A DNA stretch of 64,000 nucleotides. It comes from Taudactylus pleione. Taxonomy: Eukaryota > Chordata > Amphibia > Anura > Myobatrachidae. The stretch spans positions 18,674,001 to 18,738,000 of the forward strand of contig JAUIMM010000040.1 in assembly GCA_031769625.1 (NCBI GenBank), given 5' to 3'. Positions 46,651 to 59,210 of this stretch are shown here, piece after piece (position 1 is the first letter of the stretch; each line of letters begins with the position of its first letter). Under the pieces are notes generated by a model. That model made no database searches and was not told where the DNA came from. It worked only from the letters and a program-made list of their open reading frames with translations. The translations under genes were made by a program, and so were the position numbers.

Positions 46651-48685
46651 TGTTAGGTTATAAATCTACCCTACAGAGATTAATAGATTGTGAATCTCAC
46701 TCAGGAAGCCTGAATGATGGGTCTTGTGTAGTTTCAACTAAAATGTACATTCAATTATGGTATCCTGCCAACAGAAAAATACAATTGCCTAGACACAATG
46801 TGTGACTTAACTAGTAATTAAAGACCTGGTTTTGATTTAAAATTTATATTTCTATAACAGGAGTTCCAAAAATCATAGGAAAATACCTAAAGTCTACACG
46901 GAACTGGTGTAATACGAGAGTCCCTAAGACTTATGGTTTGGGAGAAATGAGGTATCTAACCAATTGCACATACCCAGTCATGTTTACATTTGTTGTATAG
47001 CTTAAATAATATACATTAATGTGAATATAACCTACTTCATGTAGATATTACACAGGGGAAACTATGTACAGTTACTTAGGTTAAAAGTTATGTGGGTGGT
47101 CCTGACATGTTCCCTGTGTTTATTAACAAGCCTGCCAGTTATCAGGGACCTGTTAGTGACATCACAGGATGGGAGAAAAGCTGATGAGCAATTTGCTCAG
47201 TGTCAGGCTTAGGGGGATCAATTCTATGTAGAAGCCTGGACCTGCATTTTTTGCAACACATGTAACCAAGCATTGTACTTCCATTTATAAATAAGGTGTT
47301 CCTTTATTATTCTATTTTCATACATGTTCCAGAATCCAGGCTTTGAAGAGACTATTAAATCGCTACAGTTATGCTATAACTCTTTTATTGCTAGAGGCAT
47401 GGGGACACCAACTACTGTAGCTGAGTGGTAGTTTGTGTTGCCAAGCTAGCACAATTGTGATAGTGTTATGGGACATGTGGCTCCTGTGTATTTTCCACAG
47501 GTGGTGGCAGTATAGACACTTATGGTATAACGGGCAGAGTTATAGAAAATTAATTGTGAGTATTATACTAGGCTCTGGCCTCACTAAATCAGGGCTAGGG
47601 GATCTGCACAATCACAGTCCTGACACTAGTGGTAGTACCAGTCAGTGTGGCACAGTCTAAGGTTATGATCTAGTCAGGGCCAAATCAGGGATACTTATTG
47701 GGGTCCCTGACACATACACCAATGACATGGTTATACACTCGAATCAATAAATGTATTTATTAAAAGTAACACTAGCAGGCTGGTCCTCCCAGGGGTTGTA
47801 AAACCTGTCTGGACTAAACAAGTCACCCCTCCCTCATTTTCAGCCTTTTACTTTTTAAACATGAACTCTACCTTTTTCTCTTGGTGTATATACTTTATTT
47901 TGCTCATTATATATATGGTTCATACACACAGAAAATAGTATAATTGGTCAAAAGTACAAAATAAATAGATTAAAGCTATGAAGTAAGTATCAACCGATTG
48001 CTCATATAACTAAATTACCTTTAGACTTTTCAGAGAAACTAAAATTGTGCAACAGTTACTTTTATCTAATTAAATTGGCAAATACCTTTTGTCACAGGTA
48101 ATAAGGCAGCAAACCTTGTAAACATTTAACCTTTTCTCACATTTTAAAAACTTAAAAAAGTTACCTATTTTAATGACACATAGTTTATTAACTCAGTAGA
48201 ATCCCCAGATAGATTTAAAATGTCTCCTTTTGAAACACCTTTAATAAACTGCTATAATATTTTTCAAATTGAAAGCTCTTAACACTTGTGCAATTTTTCC
48301 TGTATAAATCATTTTGCAATATTCATAAGGTGTTGAATTTAAAGCAAATGTAATGATGTGAATGAAGAACATTTAAGGGACACAGACCTCATCCACTGTG
48401 CTCAGTGTTGCCAAATTTTTCATATCCTTCAATTTCTCAGAGTTTAAGATAAAATCTACCATCATTTGGAATGATGAGTCATTTTATGACCAAGTCTGTT
48501 TATAGTAATTGATGTCTAACAGATTGCTCAACACAGAATGTCCTTAAACATCCAAGGGTAGAAGACAGAACAGTTGTGTATCAGGCACTGATGAATGTGT
48601 CAACCGTCATTGCGTAGCTACTAAGCATTAAAGAGTGTGTGCATACTGTGTGTGTGTGAGAATGAATGTATATGCATATGTGTCC
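46651..48685. other. Intronic sequence, nothing recognised
   Basis: There is no gene-like frame. The sequence is AT-rich and looks single-copy. Confidence 0.35.
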
Positions 48686-48686
48686 A

Positions 48687-48711
48687 TATATATATATATA
48701 TATATATATAT
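48687..48711. repeat. (TA)n microsatellite
   Basis: A TA run preceded by a (TG)n tract near 48645. Confidence 0.9.
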
Positions 48712-48929
48712 GTCAGAAGAAAAAACGCACACATTTTAAATTACATATAAGTAATCTGATCATCCAGCTTCCAGCTCACTCAAAGCAGCCAAAAAGAGAC
48801 CAGCACACCACCATATAAAAGTTTTTAAAAAAGTGCTTATATTGAAAAAAATAGCAGCATATTGTTCACAGCAAGTATGATAACAAAACAGTGGATTATC
48901 ATGATACTCATCATGTCCAAGGGGAGGCT

Positions 48930-49260
48930 TGGTATAAAAGCAGATACCCCCTTCTGCCCGACAGCTGTTTCAGTGGAATCCCACCTTCCTAAAGGGCTTC
49001 ATATGTATATGGAATACATACGATTTACCACCGGCCACATGGCCGGCGGTTCTAATCCCGACAGCGGCATCGCGGCAGAGGAGGAAATCCTGATCGTCCT
49101 CAGGTATGTATAACCTAACCTAATTCTACCCCATAACCCTCCCTTAGGGGTGCCTAGACCCAAGTCCCCCTAACCCCCCCTTCCCCTAGCCTAAGCCTAA
49201 CCTCCCGGGGGAGTGCCTAACCCTAAGTCCCCCCCCAGGATTTTTTTTTTCCGCAGGTCT
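48930..49260. repeat. Repeat with internal CCCTAA-like minisatellite
   Basis: The left flank TCCCGACAGCGGCATCGCGG and CTGATCGTCCTCAGGTATG matches the 25.9-kb member. The core at 49110-49235 is CCTAACC and CCCTTAGGGGTGCCTA units. Confidence 0.65.
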
Positions 49261-49678
49261 CTTCCTAGAGGATTCAGATTTATCAACCTTTAGTAAATTT
49301 ACCCCATAGAGTGGGTTCCAAGTATAATACATATATTCAATTTGTAACAGAACGAACGTACTCCAGATATGTTGTTATAGCTGACTTCTGTAAATGATCT
49401 ATTCAGTGCTATTTTTTATGTGAAAAAGGTACCAGTACTCTCCTAAAGTCCCCTCTGGTTTGTTGAAGGTCCAATAGTTCATCATGTTGGTTTTATTTTT
49501 GAGAAATGAAAACATTTAAAGCATAGTATAATGGAAATATAAAGTTTTTAAAAAAATAAAATATATGGCAATTATATTATTGCTTATTTCTATTTATGGC
49601 ATTATTTCCTTGTACACAGTACCTGCTGACTATCGACAACCACAACAGTGTAACCTCTATTCTTCACTTCATGTTTAG

Positions 49679-49905
49679 GTTCATTTGGAACAGCAGGCAG
49701 AATTTGCAGCCAGTCATCACGTGGCATGGACAGCTGTGAGGTTATGTGTTGTGGAAGAGGATATGACACTGCTCGCATTAGCAGAATGGTAAAGTGCGAA
49801 TGTAAATTTCATTGGTGCTGCGCAGTACGATGCAAAGACTGCCTGGAAACAGTTGATGTGCACACATGTAAAGCAGATAAAGATGTGGGCAGTGAGAAAA
49901 CATAG
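49679..49905 (+). CDS. wnt2: Wnt2 terminal exon with stop
   Basis: This exon encodes the last 75 residues of the Wnt protein. The acceptor is CATGTTTAG before 49679. The first two bases complete the Gly codon begun at 7264. It contains [31 protein letters not shown] and VDVHTCK, the cysteine-rich Wnt C-terminal domain that contacts Frizzled through its finger loop. [15 protein letters not shown] is characteristic of Wnt2. The stop TAG is at 49903-49905. The last residues after CK are less conserved, as in other Wnt2 proteins. The signal peptide and N-terminal exons lie outside the window. Confidence 0.94.
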
Positions 49906-50964
49906 CATCACTGGTGGACATGATTACCCGAAGATTTAGAGCACCAGGAAAATAATCCTCATGCAAATCGACACAGATTTAAAACATTTGTTGCTTAAGT
50001 AAATACTATTAAATTATATTAAGTTATATTGTAAATTAAGTCTTATGGTGGCAACATTCATGGAGATATATATATATATTTGTGATGTTATAAACTATAA
50101 AATGTATAATTTACAGTAAATGTAAGTACTCTAGAAGAATTTGTTTTGTGTGGTATGTTTTGATGGACTATGTCAGGTGGAGTAGAGCACTGTACATGGC
50201 ATTCGTTAGCAAAGCAGTGCTTTTATGCATTGGCATTTGATCAATGTTTTTGTCGCACAAAAAAAAAGTTCCAAAACCGTACACTTTGTATTTGGCTCCG
50301 AAAAACAGAATTTATTCACACTACCTGATAATCAGAAATGTGAATCACTTCTAATAATTAAATTCACTAGTCCTCGGCCACTTTTCTAATCCCTTTATCT
50401 TCTGTACTTGCCTACTTTTGGAGATCCCAGAAGGGACGATGAAAACGCAGCTGCAGGGGACTTGATGCCAATTCACATCACGATGGCCCCAATCCCCACA
50501 GCACAATTACAATTCTTCACAAAGTGAGGGGCAGGGCTATGGTAGCAAATGATTGCACAGCATGATGATTCAATTTACAGCACATTGCTTTAAGGCTCTG
50601 CACACATCTCAAGAACCTAGGAGGTGCCTCCCCAAAGGTCGGGAATCTGAGAGAGCAGGCAAGTATGACTTCCTCAGACAAGTAACAATATGAGCTGTTT
50701 AATGATGTAAAAATAATTGCTCACCAAAATAGCACTTGAAGTATATGTGTAATAGTGTTTTTAAATTTTTGTAAATTATTTATTGATGTAAACAAATTAT
50801 AGTTGGTTAAAAATAATTTCTTAACTTCCATTATCACTAAGAATATAATTATTGTTCATTGCTCTTGAGGAAAAAGTTGTGTTTATTTTTCCGTGTTTAT
50901 TTTTGAAACTGAGATTAGGGAATATGCACTGATTCAGAGGCCATTTTAAATGTACTTTAATAAA
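49906..50964 (+). other. wnt2: Probable wnt2 3' UTR
   Basis: AT-rich sequence follows the stop, with the first clear AATAAA at 50959-50964. A MITE at 50403-50667 would lie within this UTR if that signal is used. The true cleavage site is unknown. Confidence 0.35.
50403..50667. mobile_element. hAT-like MITE, relative of 19169
   Basis: The end TGTACTTGCCTACTTTTGGA is inverted to GAGAGAGCAGGCAAGTATG. No clean target duplication is seen. Confidence 0.6.
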
Positions 50965-51310
50965 TAGATATTTAAGTAATTAAACCAGGATTGATCATAG
51001 CAGAGATCAGCGTTCGTGCTCAGAAAGGAACTGAACTTTAACTCTCGCACTTTCGGTAGCAGCGCTCTGGGGTACGACATCACTGTTCAGAACCGATTTC
51101 CTTAAGAACAGCCATGGGATGGACACAGATGGCACGGTTGCATGGGATGTGACCCTGCCAGTGAAACCCCACCTGGCTGCGGTTGTATCTCATGCAACTT
51201 GGCCAGTTAAGTGGCTAAAGGACCATGAATAAATTAGCTGCTTGATGTATGGAAAATCTTTAATAAGGAATCCTTGACCAGCAATATCTCAAACCCCATT
51301 TAGCTTATAC

Positions 51311-51495
51311 CAGAGGTTCCCAAATGCGGTCCTCAAGGCTCCCCAACAGTTCAGGTTTTAGAGATGTCCATGGTTGAGCACAGGTGGTTAAATCAGATTG
51401 ATTGAGGTACTAATTAAGTCACCTGTGCTCAACCATGGATATCTCTAAAACCTGAACTGTTGAGGAGCCTTGAGGACCATGTTTGGGAACCTCTG
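51311..51495. mobile_element. hAT-type foldback MITE
   Basis: The arms CAGAGGTTCCCAAATGCGGT and the complement of CAGAGGTTCCCAAACATGGT nearly pair end to end. Flanks GCTTATAC and GCTTAATC are a partly decayed 8-bp duplication. Confidence 0.85.
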
Positions 51496-51949
51496 GCTTA
51501 ATCATCATGCTCAAAGCAGCATTAGTGCATAAGACCAAAAAGAAAAAAAAAAAAATCAGAAAATGGTGCTATCCTTAGGTTCAATTATGTGATGTTGGAT
51601 ACAACTGTACCTCTATTCATCAATGTATGTCATTCACACCCTGTTTGGTGGTTACACAAACCTTGTGCCTCACTTGCTACTATTTGTGCTGGCTCTGTGC
51701 TTTATATATAATCTTACTTGCATACTGTATCTGTGTTAATTTCAGTTTACCTCTCTAATAATGTATTTTTACCTTCGCTATTTTGCCTAGTCTTACATCA
51801 TCTAATTCCTACCACTGTCTACTTTATTATTCAATTTCTGCTCCCACCAAATCTCTGCTTTGATTATACCCATTAATAAACTTTTTTGTGCAGACAATTC
51901 TCCCACACTGTACTCTTACTTGCATTTCTGGAAATCTGCACTCTCTTAC
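51496..51949. other. Intergenic sequence, nothing recognised
   Basis: AT-rich, with an A13 run near 51544. No gene is supported. Confidence 0.35.
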
Positions 51950-52469
51950 ATTCTTTCTTCATTACTACTTTAAATTTTTTCTTCCCCTATTTACCTTACC
52001 ATGACCATGTTTTCTTTAACTCCCCCCTTCACTCAGTGTCTACCTAATCTTTTGTTCTGCCCCTTGCTTCCACCTTTATCCTTTCCCCTTGGTCTCCTCC
52101 ACTTCCTCCTCCCCTTATCTGCCCTCCTCTGTCTGGACTAATGGGAGATGATGGGGAGGAAGGCACTTTCATTCTCTTATACTCCACCGGGGTCCTACTA
52201 TCTCACTGCTAATCTCTCTACCCACCCTCATCTCCATGTCACTTCACCTTCATTCACATCTCAATAATCTCCCTCCCTGTCCACCTTCTACAGGTTCCCC
52301 TCCTAGCACTGGAGCCTGCACTGTCACTATACTCTTCATCTCGGCCTCCCAAATTAAGCTACAGCAACCCTGATAATCTCATTGACATATCTCCAACAAA
52401 CCTTCTATCCCCCAGTTACTCATACCAACCCATACCCTCTGAACCATCCCTTACAATCTCTACATTTGA

Positions 52470-55000
52470 AGTTCATGCTATACGCCTCTTCCAGCCAGTA
52501 CACAACCGAATAGCTGTCATTTACCGTCCCCCTGGCCCTCCCCCCAAGATCCTTGACAACTTTGCTTACTGGCTCCCTTACTTTCTCTCCTCAGACCTTC
52601 CCTCTATTATCCTAGGTGACGTCAATATTCCAATTGATATCGCCATAGAATCCTCTGCCTGAAAACTCCTCACCCTCACATCTTCATTTGGCCTCTCCCA
52701 ATGGTCCTCCTCACCCTCCCATGTAAGTGGGCATTTGCTTGATCTGATCTTCACTCACCATTGCGATATTTGAATACTCCAATTCCCCATTTATGACCAT
52801 CACCTTCTCTCTTTTAACCTGTCCCTCTCTCCTTCCCCTCCTTTACCTCCAAAAGCCACCATCAGTAAGCGTAACATTGAGGCTATCGACATGGTTTCCT
52901 TTTCTTCCCTGCTTAACTCACTTCTCTCCCCTATCCTCCCTCTCTCCTGCCCTGAACAAGCTGCTTCCTTATACAATGCCTCCCTTACTTCTGCTCTGGA
53001 CTCTGTTGCTCCAGCAATCACTACTCACACTCGCAGATCTTCTCCTCAACCCTGGCATTCCAAATGCACTAGATACCTGCAAAAGTGTTCACGAACAGCC
53101 GAGCGACAATGGAGAAGATCACGCTATAAGGCAGATTTTCTCCATTTAAAATTTATGCTCTCATCCTACAGTGCTGCCCTTTCCCTCTCTAAACAGTCAT
53201 ATTTCAAGAACCTCATCTCCTCTCAGTCCTCTAATCCACAGCGTCTCTTCACCACTTTCAACTCCCTCCTCTGCCCACCCCCTCCTCGTCTCCCCTCCTT
53301 GCTCTCTGCCCTTGACTTTGCTACCTACTTTACATCTAAAATTGATTCCATAAGTCAGGACATCATATCCAACCAGTTCCCCATCACTACACCACCTCCT
53401 TTCCCAAATCACCCCTCCCCATCCACTTTACCAACTCTATCATCCTTCTCCCTGTATCTGGAGAAGTCATCATGACCCTCATCCGGTCCCCCCCCCTTCC
53501 ACCTCCCCCTTGATCCTATCCCCTCCCGCATCCTCAGCTACCTCTCTCCTTCTGCCTGTTCCCATCTTGCCCACCTCCTGAACCTGCCCTCTCATCAGGC
53601 ACTTTCTGCCCGATTCTTAAAAAACATACCTTTGATCCTAACATTCTCTCTAACTACAGACCCATCTCTCTCCTCCCTTTTGCCTCCAAACTCCTTGAGC
53701 ATATTGTCTACAACTGCCTTACCGCTTTTCTTTCCTCCCACTCCCTCCTTCACCCTTTTCAGTCTGGCTTCCATTCTCTCCACTCCACTGAAACTGCTCT
53801 CACGAAAGTCGGCAATGACCTCCTTGCTGCCAAATCTAAAGACCACTACTCTCTGCTTATTCTCCTAGATCTCTCAGTGCTTTCGACACTGTGGACCACC
53901 CTTTCCTGCTGCATATCCTTCACTCCTAGGTCTACTTGACACTACCCTCACCTGGCTGTCCTCCAACCTCTCTGACCGATCCTTCTATTTCCTCTCATGA
54001 CTCCTCTTCCCCCCCCCCCACAGCCTCTTACAGTAGGTGTTCCCCAAGGTTCTGTACTTGGACCTCTCCTATTCTCCCTCTATATTATTGATACCTAATT
54101 AAAACCTCTATGCAATCCTGCCTATAACCTCTACACCATAGATGACACCAATTAGCATTATGAACAGTCTCACATCAATAAATACTTTGAGACCTTAACT
54201 GTGGTTCCGAAGCACAAAAGTTATTATTTAGCATAAAAGAAAAAGGTACTTTACGCACTATGATCTAGACAATTGAGTGCAAAGGTTACAATCAATATGG
54301 TACAGTCAATATACATACGCCAGCGCACCGGTCCCAGTTACAGCCATCAATCCAGAAGCCTGCGGTCATCCAAGAAGAAGAATGGCTCCTAACTGGGGTC
54401 GGGATGAGGCTATATACCTTACAGATCATGATAACAACAATGTAGACAGACAAACATAATTCCATTGGTTCTTGCTCGTGAGTGATTTTTCTTATTGGGC
54501 AGTTCTAGGGGTATGTCCAATCTTCTCCAGATTGCATTGGCTTTCTTTAATTGATTTAAGCTAACCACAGGCTCAGCGTACAGATATTTCTTCATCAACT
54601 GGTGGCACAACTATCTCATCTAGCACCAAAGTGCGCTGTCTTGGAGTTATCCTGGACTCATCCCTCTCCTTCAAACCACATATCCAGAACCTCTCGCAGT
54701 CCTGTCGTTTCCATCTCAAAAATATTTCCAAGATCAGACCCTATCTCACTCAGGATCCTACTAAAACCCTCATACACTCATTGGTCATTTCCAGATTGGA
54801 CTACTGTAATCTCCTCCTATCTGGCCTCACCAATTCCCATCTCTCTCCTCTCCAGTCTGTCCTCAGTGCTGCTGCTCAGCTCATCTTCCTCTCCAAATGC
54901 TCTACATCTGCCTCCCCTCTCCTACAAGCCTCTCCACTGGCTCGACTTCCCTTTCAGAACCCAATTTAAGGTTCTCACCCAATCTTCTCCCATTTACATC
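52470..55000 (+). pseudogene. L2 LINE ORF2 (endonuclease and RT), broken
   Basis: The endonuclease part reads IAVIYRPPGPPP, LPSIILGDVNIPIDI and GHLLDLIFTH, the L2/CR1 apurinic-type nuclease blocks. A linker follows with SALDFATYFTSKIDSIS. The RT part reads [33 protein letters not shown] and VGVPQGSVLGPLLFSLYI (54035-54080). The strand then hits an LTR fragment, which removes the region that should hold the YADD catalytic pair. After it comes LGVILDSSLSFKPHIQNLSQ and SRLDYCNLLLSGL, typical of L2. Many stops and frameshifts mean no activity. Confidence 0.85.
54089..54590 (-). repeat. ERV LTR fragment inside L2
   Basis: It starts with TGATACCTAATTAAAACCTC, the same LTR edge as 26578, and follows that LTR for about 500 bp (CAATCCTGCCTATAACCTCT, AAGTTATTATTTAGCATAAA, GCGCACCGGTCCC). 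The rest of the LTR and the LINE segment expected here are missing. Confidence 0.78.
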
Positions 55001-55560
55001 TCTGATCTCATCTCCCTTCACTCTCCTGTTCGCCCTCTTCATTCAATTAATGCACGCCGCCTTTCATGCCAACTGATTACTTCCGCCTACTCCAGCCTCC
55101 AAGATTTTTCCCGCACTGCTCCCCACCTCTGGAACTCTCTCCCTCTCCCCATCAGACTCTCCATCTCGCTACAGTCATTCAAACTGGCTTTCAAGACCCA
55201 CTTCTTCATCAAAGCCTTCCAGCTGTCATCCTAACTCACTGCTACATGCTCCTTGCTCCCCGTCTACCCCATCTGTGTCACACCTGTTTGTCTGCCCCTC
55301 ACTTTTAGAATGTAAGCTCTTACGAGCAGGGCCCTCTACCCTCCCTACTTTACTTTCATCTACTTTTTACTCACCACTGGGGCACCTAACACTTGGTTGC
55401 TTATGCTCGGCTGCTTATGTGGGTGTTATGGTTGCTAATGTAGCTATGTATATCATCCATGTCCTTGTCCTGTATTGTATTGTTTCTGTAAGTCACTGGT
55501 CCCCTATTGTTTATGTACTTTGTAAGGCACTTATGATTAGCTGCCTACAGCATTGGTTCT

Positions 55561-55926
55561 ACCTACCAGTGACTCTTGAAGAAGAAGAGGAGGAAGGAAT
55601 GGTATGGAAGATGGATAAAGTGTGGGGATGGTATTGGGTACCAGGGGAGTGGCCACACCTTCTTTCAAAACTCTACAGCACCGCACCCTACAGAGGGGAC
55701 GCTGCGCGCAACTCAGCTGGGGGTGGATCTGGGAGGGGGGGGGGAAATCTTCTTGCATATCTTTCTGCCAGTAGTACACTACAGTCACCAAATTTGGAAG
55801 AATTTTTTTTCCACATCCGTAAACTCGCAAAGTAATCGGAGCTTCAGAAGACAACCATTAAAATATCTGCACCAATTATTATAATTTCACCAGAGCACCT
55901 ACATATAAATGATTTGTGGCTTTTCC
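55561..55926. other. Intergenic sequence, nothing recognised
   Basis: G-rich runs occur near 55735. No gene is supported. Confidence 0.35.
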
Positions 55927-56261
55927 CAGGGCCGGAGTAAGGCCCACATGGGCCTGGAGCTGAAACTGTTCAAGGGCCTATACTGAGATGGGGAATAGCT
56001 GTGATTGGTGCTGTGTGGGTGTGGTCAAAGTCACCTTGGTGTGTACATCCCCTACACTATGAGACACAATGTCTCCCTAACTACATAGAAATAGAAAAAT
56101 TGTGTAATGTTTTTTAGGGGGAAAACTAGAAAAACTATTTAAATACTTAAAATGTATGGCCAGTTAGGCAGCTGGTAATCGTGCTGTCATGTTGTTGGGC
56201 CTATTTTTATCTAGAGGCCTGGAGCTGTAGCTCCATCCGCCCCATTGTTAATTTGGCCCTG
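55927..56261. mobile_element. hAT-type MITE with 8-bp duplication GCTTTTCC
   Basis: The ends are CAGGGCCGGAGTAAGG and TTAATTTGGCCCTG. GCTTTTCC flanks at 55919-55926 and 56262-56269, a perfect match. Confidence 0.93.
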
Positions 56262-56639
56262 GCTTTTCCTGATCCTGGCAGTATTCAAAATAAAATTTCC
56301 TCTGATTAAGGAGACCAATTATCTGTATAATAATGCAGAATGGCATGTCCTGAGATGTACATGCACATACTGATCGGGTGCCCACCCACTTTCTCCACAA
56401 TAATCCATTTATGCCAACTAGGAAGCTGAAGCATAGGTCTCCATAGTAAAGATCTACCAAGGTGTATCTGGGAATTGATATTGTTACACACGCTAAAAGG
56501 GATTCTTTATGATATCTTCCAGCAGCGTAATGGTAAAGACATATACTCTACTCTTTCTTGAGATTTGGGTTTTTCACTAGAGACCTTCTGTTTCAGGTTG
56601 ATGACTTCTTAAACATAGATTAATGGATAAAGTGTAAGT

Positions 56640-57440
56640 TCAGCATAAAATGTTTACCTCCAGAAGGACCCTTTCCTCGGACCTCAACTTTCTCATCCTG
56701 GAGGACTTTAACACCCTGATCAATAACCTCTCCAAATTTCTCTCAATCTCCTCATTTGGCCACTCATTACCAGTTATTGGTTTGGTTTCCAAACCAACTT
56801 CCCCCTCCCTGACCACCATCTACTCTCTTTCAGTATTACCCTTCCACCCCACTCCAAAAACTGCTCTTGATATCCTTAACCCCATCCATTTCTCCTCATT
56901 AGAATCCATTCTCACAGTCATTAAATACCGTTGCCAAGCTCTCTCCCATGACTATGCACTCATTATTGTCCTTGAATCTGTTGCCATCAATCTTCAATGT
57001 TCCCTCCCAACCCTTGGCACACTGATATTACCTTTCTCTAAAAGTGCTCTTGCTCTGTTGAATGCCTCTAGAGGAAGTCTTATGCTGACTTCCTCCACTT
57101 TAAATTCATTCTCTCATTTCTAAAACTTTGCTCTCACTCACTAAGCAATCCTACTTCAAGCCCTCATATGAGACCTACAACCACTGCCTCCTCTTTGCTA
57201 CCTTCAATTCCCTCTGCTACCTTCCTCAGTTAACTTCATTCTGACACCCATTTCATCTCCAAACTATTGCCAAGGCATCTAATTACTTCAGCTCTCCATC
57301 AAAGGAACTGCCAACCTTTTCCCGCTTAACCCCAATCTCAGGTCTGTGCCCAACTCTTTTATATTGCCCACCTGTACAACTTATTGCTCTCCTCTGGCAC
57401 CTTCCTTACATCCTTTAATCATACCTCGGCCTCTACCATG
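56640..57440 (+). pseudogene. Second L2-like LINE fragment (endonuclease region)
   Basis: It reads DLNFLILEDFNTLIN, an altered LGDFNxH endonuclease motif, then SISSFGHSLPVIG and LTTIYSL. A segment parallel to the linker of the 52-kb copy follows. A frame change lies near 57125. No RT is present, so it is a fragment. Confidence 0.65.
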
Positions 57441-57801
57441 GATGTAAATATAATTGTTTTTTTGGGAGACTTAGCAGTTAAACCTGCAATTTCTGTAATA
57501 TGGCTATCAAGCAGAATGTTTTATGTCTTGGTAATTCTGCTTTTTGCATGTCTGTGGATGAGGAGAGATAGGACATTCCATTTTTTCTCATAAACCAGTT
57601 CATTATTGTTGGAGGAGAGCCACTGTACCTGAATAACTGATTTATCCGCATTATTTAAATGACACAACAGGGATTTTTTTTTTTTTCAAGATGGGTCTGG
57701 ATAATAGATAAAAAACCAAAACATAGGGTCAGATTCCCCTTCCTAAACTTTTAGCAGAAAGGTCAAGCACCTCTTTCCAAAAGGGTTAGAGTGGAGCAAT
57801 G

Positions 57802-58600
57802 CTACCAGACGTGAAATGGGTTACCCAGGGCGTTGGAACAGCACCAATGAATATTAGGCACACCGATCCCCATCTTAGAAAGGGTATCAGGACATCTGTA
57901 CCACTGGGAGAGCAACTTATATTGTGTTTTCACTACACAAACACTGAAAGAGCAGGCATGGGATAATCTGAATATTTTTTTCCCATTTGTCATCACCCAA
58001 TTCTTCACCAATCTCACTGTCCCAATTGTAGTAAAATGAGGGAGGGATAGGCTAGTATCTACAGACAGATTATAAGTCAGAGAAATGGCATGGGTCGGGA
58101 TGGCAGAACTGGCACATACTTGTTCAAAAGGAGTAGGAACCAAGCAGAGGGCCAGAGAAGAACCAATGCTCTCCCAGCGACAAGTTCCACTTCTCCTGTA
58201 CCTAATTGAAAGATGTAAATCGTCCTTCACTCACCAACTGTCTGACTCGGAAAAGTCAAGCATCATACCAGGATTGGAAAACCCTGATGTCAATAGCAGA
58301 AGGGAATCGTTTAGTAAATAAAAACGACAGGAAGTAAGTGATGATATTGAGGGGGACCTTTTCCAACCAATTAAGGTGGGTCCTATAGTAGGATGGGAGG
58401 GTGGGGAGCCATGGAGCAATAGAGGAGGGGATCGCTAATGCTTGGTCCTCAATTTGCACCCACTGTTTGGTTGTATCTGCCCTAGACCATTGCAAAATCC
58501 CATGAAGGAGACAGGTCTGATAATAATCCTGGATATTAGAGATACGCAACCCTCCCTATCTTTTTGCCTAAACATCAGGTCAAAGCCTACCATCCTCCCC
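57802..58600 (-). pseudogene. L1 ORF2 C-terminal segment
   Basis: The minus strand reads RISNIQDYYQTCLLHGILQW, then W...QIEDQAL, and further down KLLSQWYRCPDTLSKMG and CCSNALGNPFHVW, the end region of L1 ORF2. Frame shifts separate the open stretches. 57440-57800 is non-coding and probably 3' UTR-like. Confidence 0.75.
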
Positions 58601-58607
58601 AGACAAA

Positions 58608-59207
58608 GGCCCTGATTCAGAGCCGGTCGCTATTTGCGCTCGCTCATTCAAAAACAAGGGGTGGCTATTCAAATGATCCGTTCGCAAATTGCAGTCTGTT
58701 CACACCTCTAAGTCTGAACGAGCGAGCAAAACATACGCTCGTTTATTTTTTAAAAACGCCCCCTGGCCGCTCGCACCATACGTCATGTCCGCTATTTATT
58801 AGATTAATCGAGTACATCGACCAGCGTATGAACTGCTCGCTATTCTTGTGGTTGGTTTTTGCTACCACAATTTTGCGAGCAGTTCTGGCTATAAAATAAC
58901 CCAGTGACCTGGTCAATGACGCTGCTGTATTAATTATGCACACCCTTAAAACGCCCGTTTTGACCTTTAAAGCACGCCTGCGTTCGGATCTCCACTCCCC
59001 GTTTTCAAGCACCTTCCCCTGTTACCACCCACATACGCCTCATTCTGTCACTCAAAATAGCAGGCATTCGCTATTTTGCGAGCACATGAATTTCGGCCGC
59101 ACTGACTGGTTCGCGCATGCGTATAACGATCCGTACGCATGTGCAGATGTGCAAACATCGCTCGGAACGAGCGTACTGCCACTAGCGAGTGGCTCTGAAT
59201 GAGGGCC
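58608..59207. mobile_element. GGCCTGATTCAG-type MITE, complete, AAA duplication
   Basis: It opens GGCCCTGATTCAGAGCCGGT and closes GTGGCTCTGAATGAGGGCC. AAA abuts at 58605-58607 and 59208-59210. It is inserted in L1 and serves as reference copy for the partial members at 43205, 32170 and 4374. Confidence 0.82.
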
Positions 59208-59210
59208 AAA

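Larger units (their letters stand above)
7265..49678 (+). other. wnt2: wnt2 terminal intron, 42.4 kb
   Basis: The intron begins GTAAGC after 7264 and ends CATGTTTAG before 49679. Joining the flanks restores a Gly codon in phase 1. It is packed with transposons on both strands. No other host exon was recognised inside it. Confidence 0.88.
51950..55560 (+). mobile_element. L2-type LINE, decayed, split by an LTR fragment
   Basis: This is one degenerate LINE in + orientation. It has a 5' C/T-rich region, endonuclease (about 52470-52800), reverse transcriptase (53590-54080), a post-RT segment (54600-55000) and a 3' tail with TGTAAGGCACTTATGATTAG, then GAAGAAGAAGAGG. The 3' tail matches the LINE piece at 1224-1425. 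Confidence 0.82.

Noticed and set aside
52793..53475. Independent Ser/Leu-rich host protein
   Set aside because: It is the linker and pre-RT part of the L2 LINE, in order with its endonuclease and RT.
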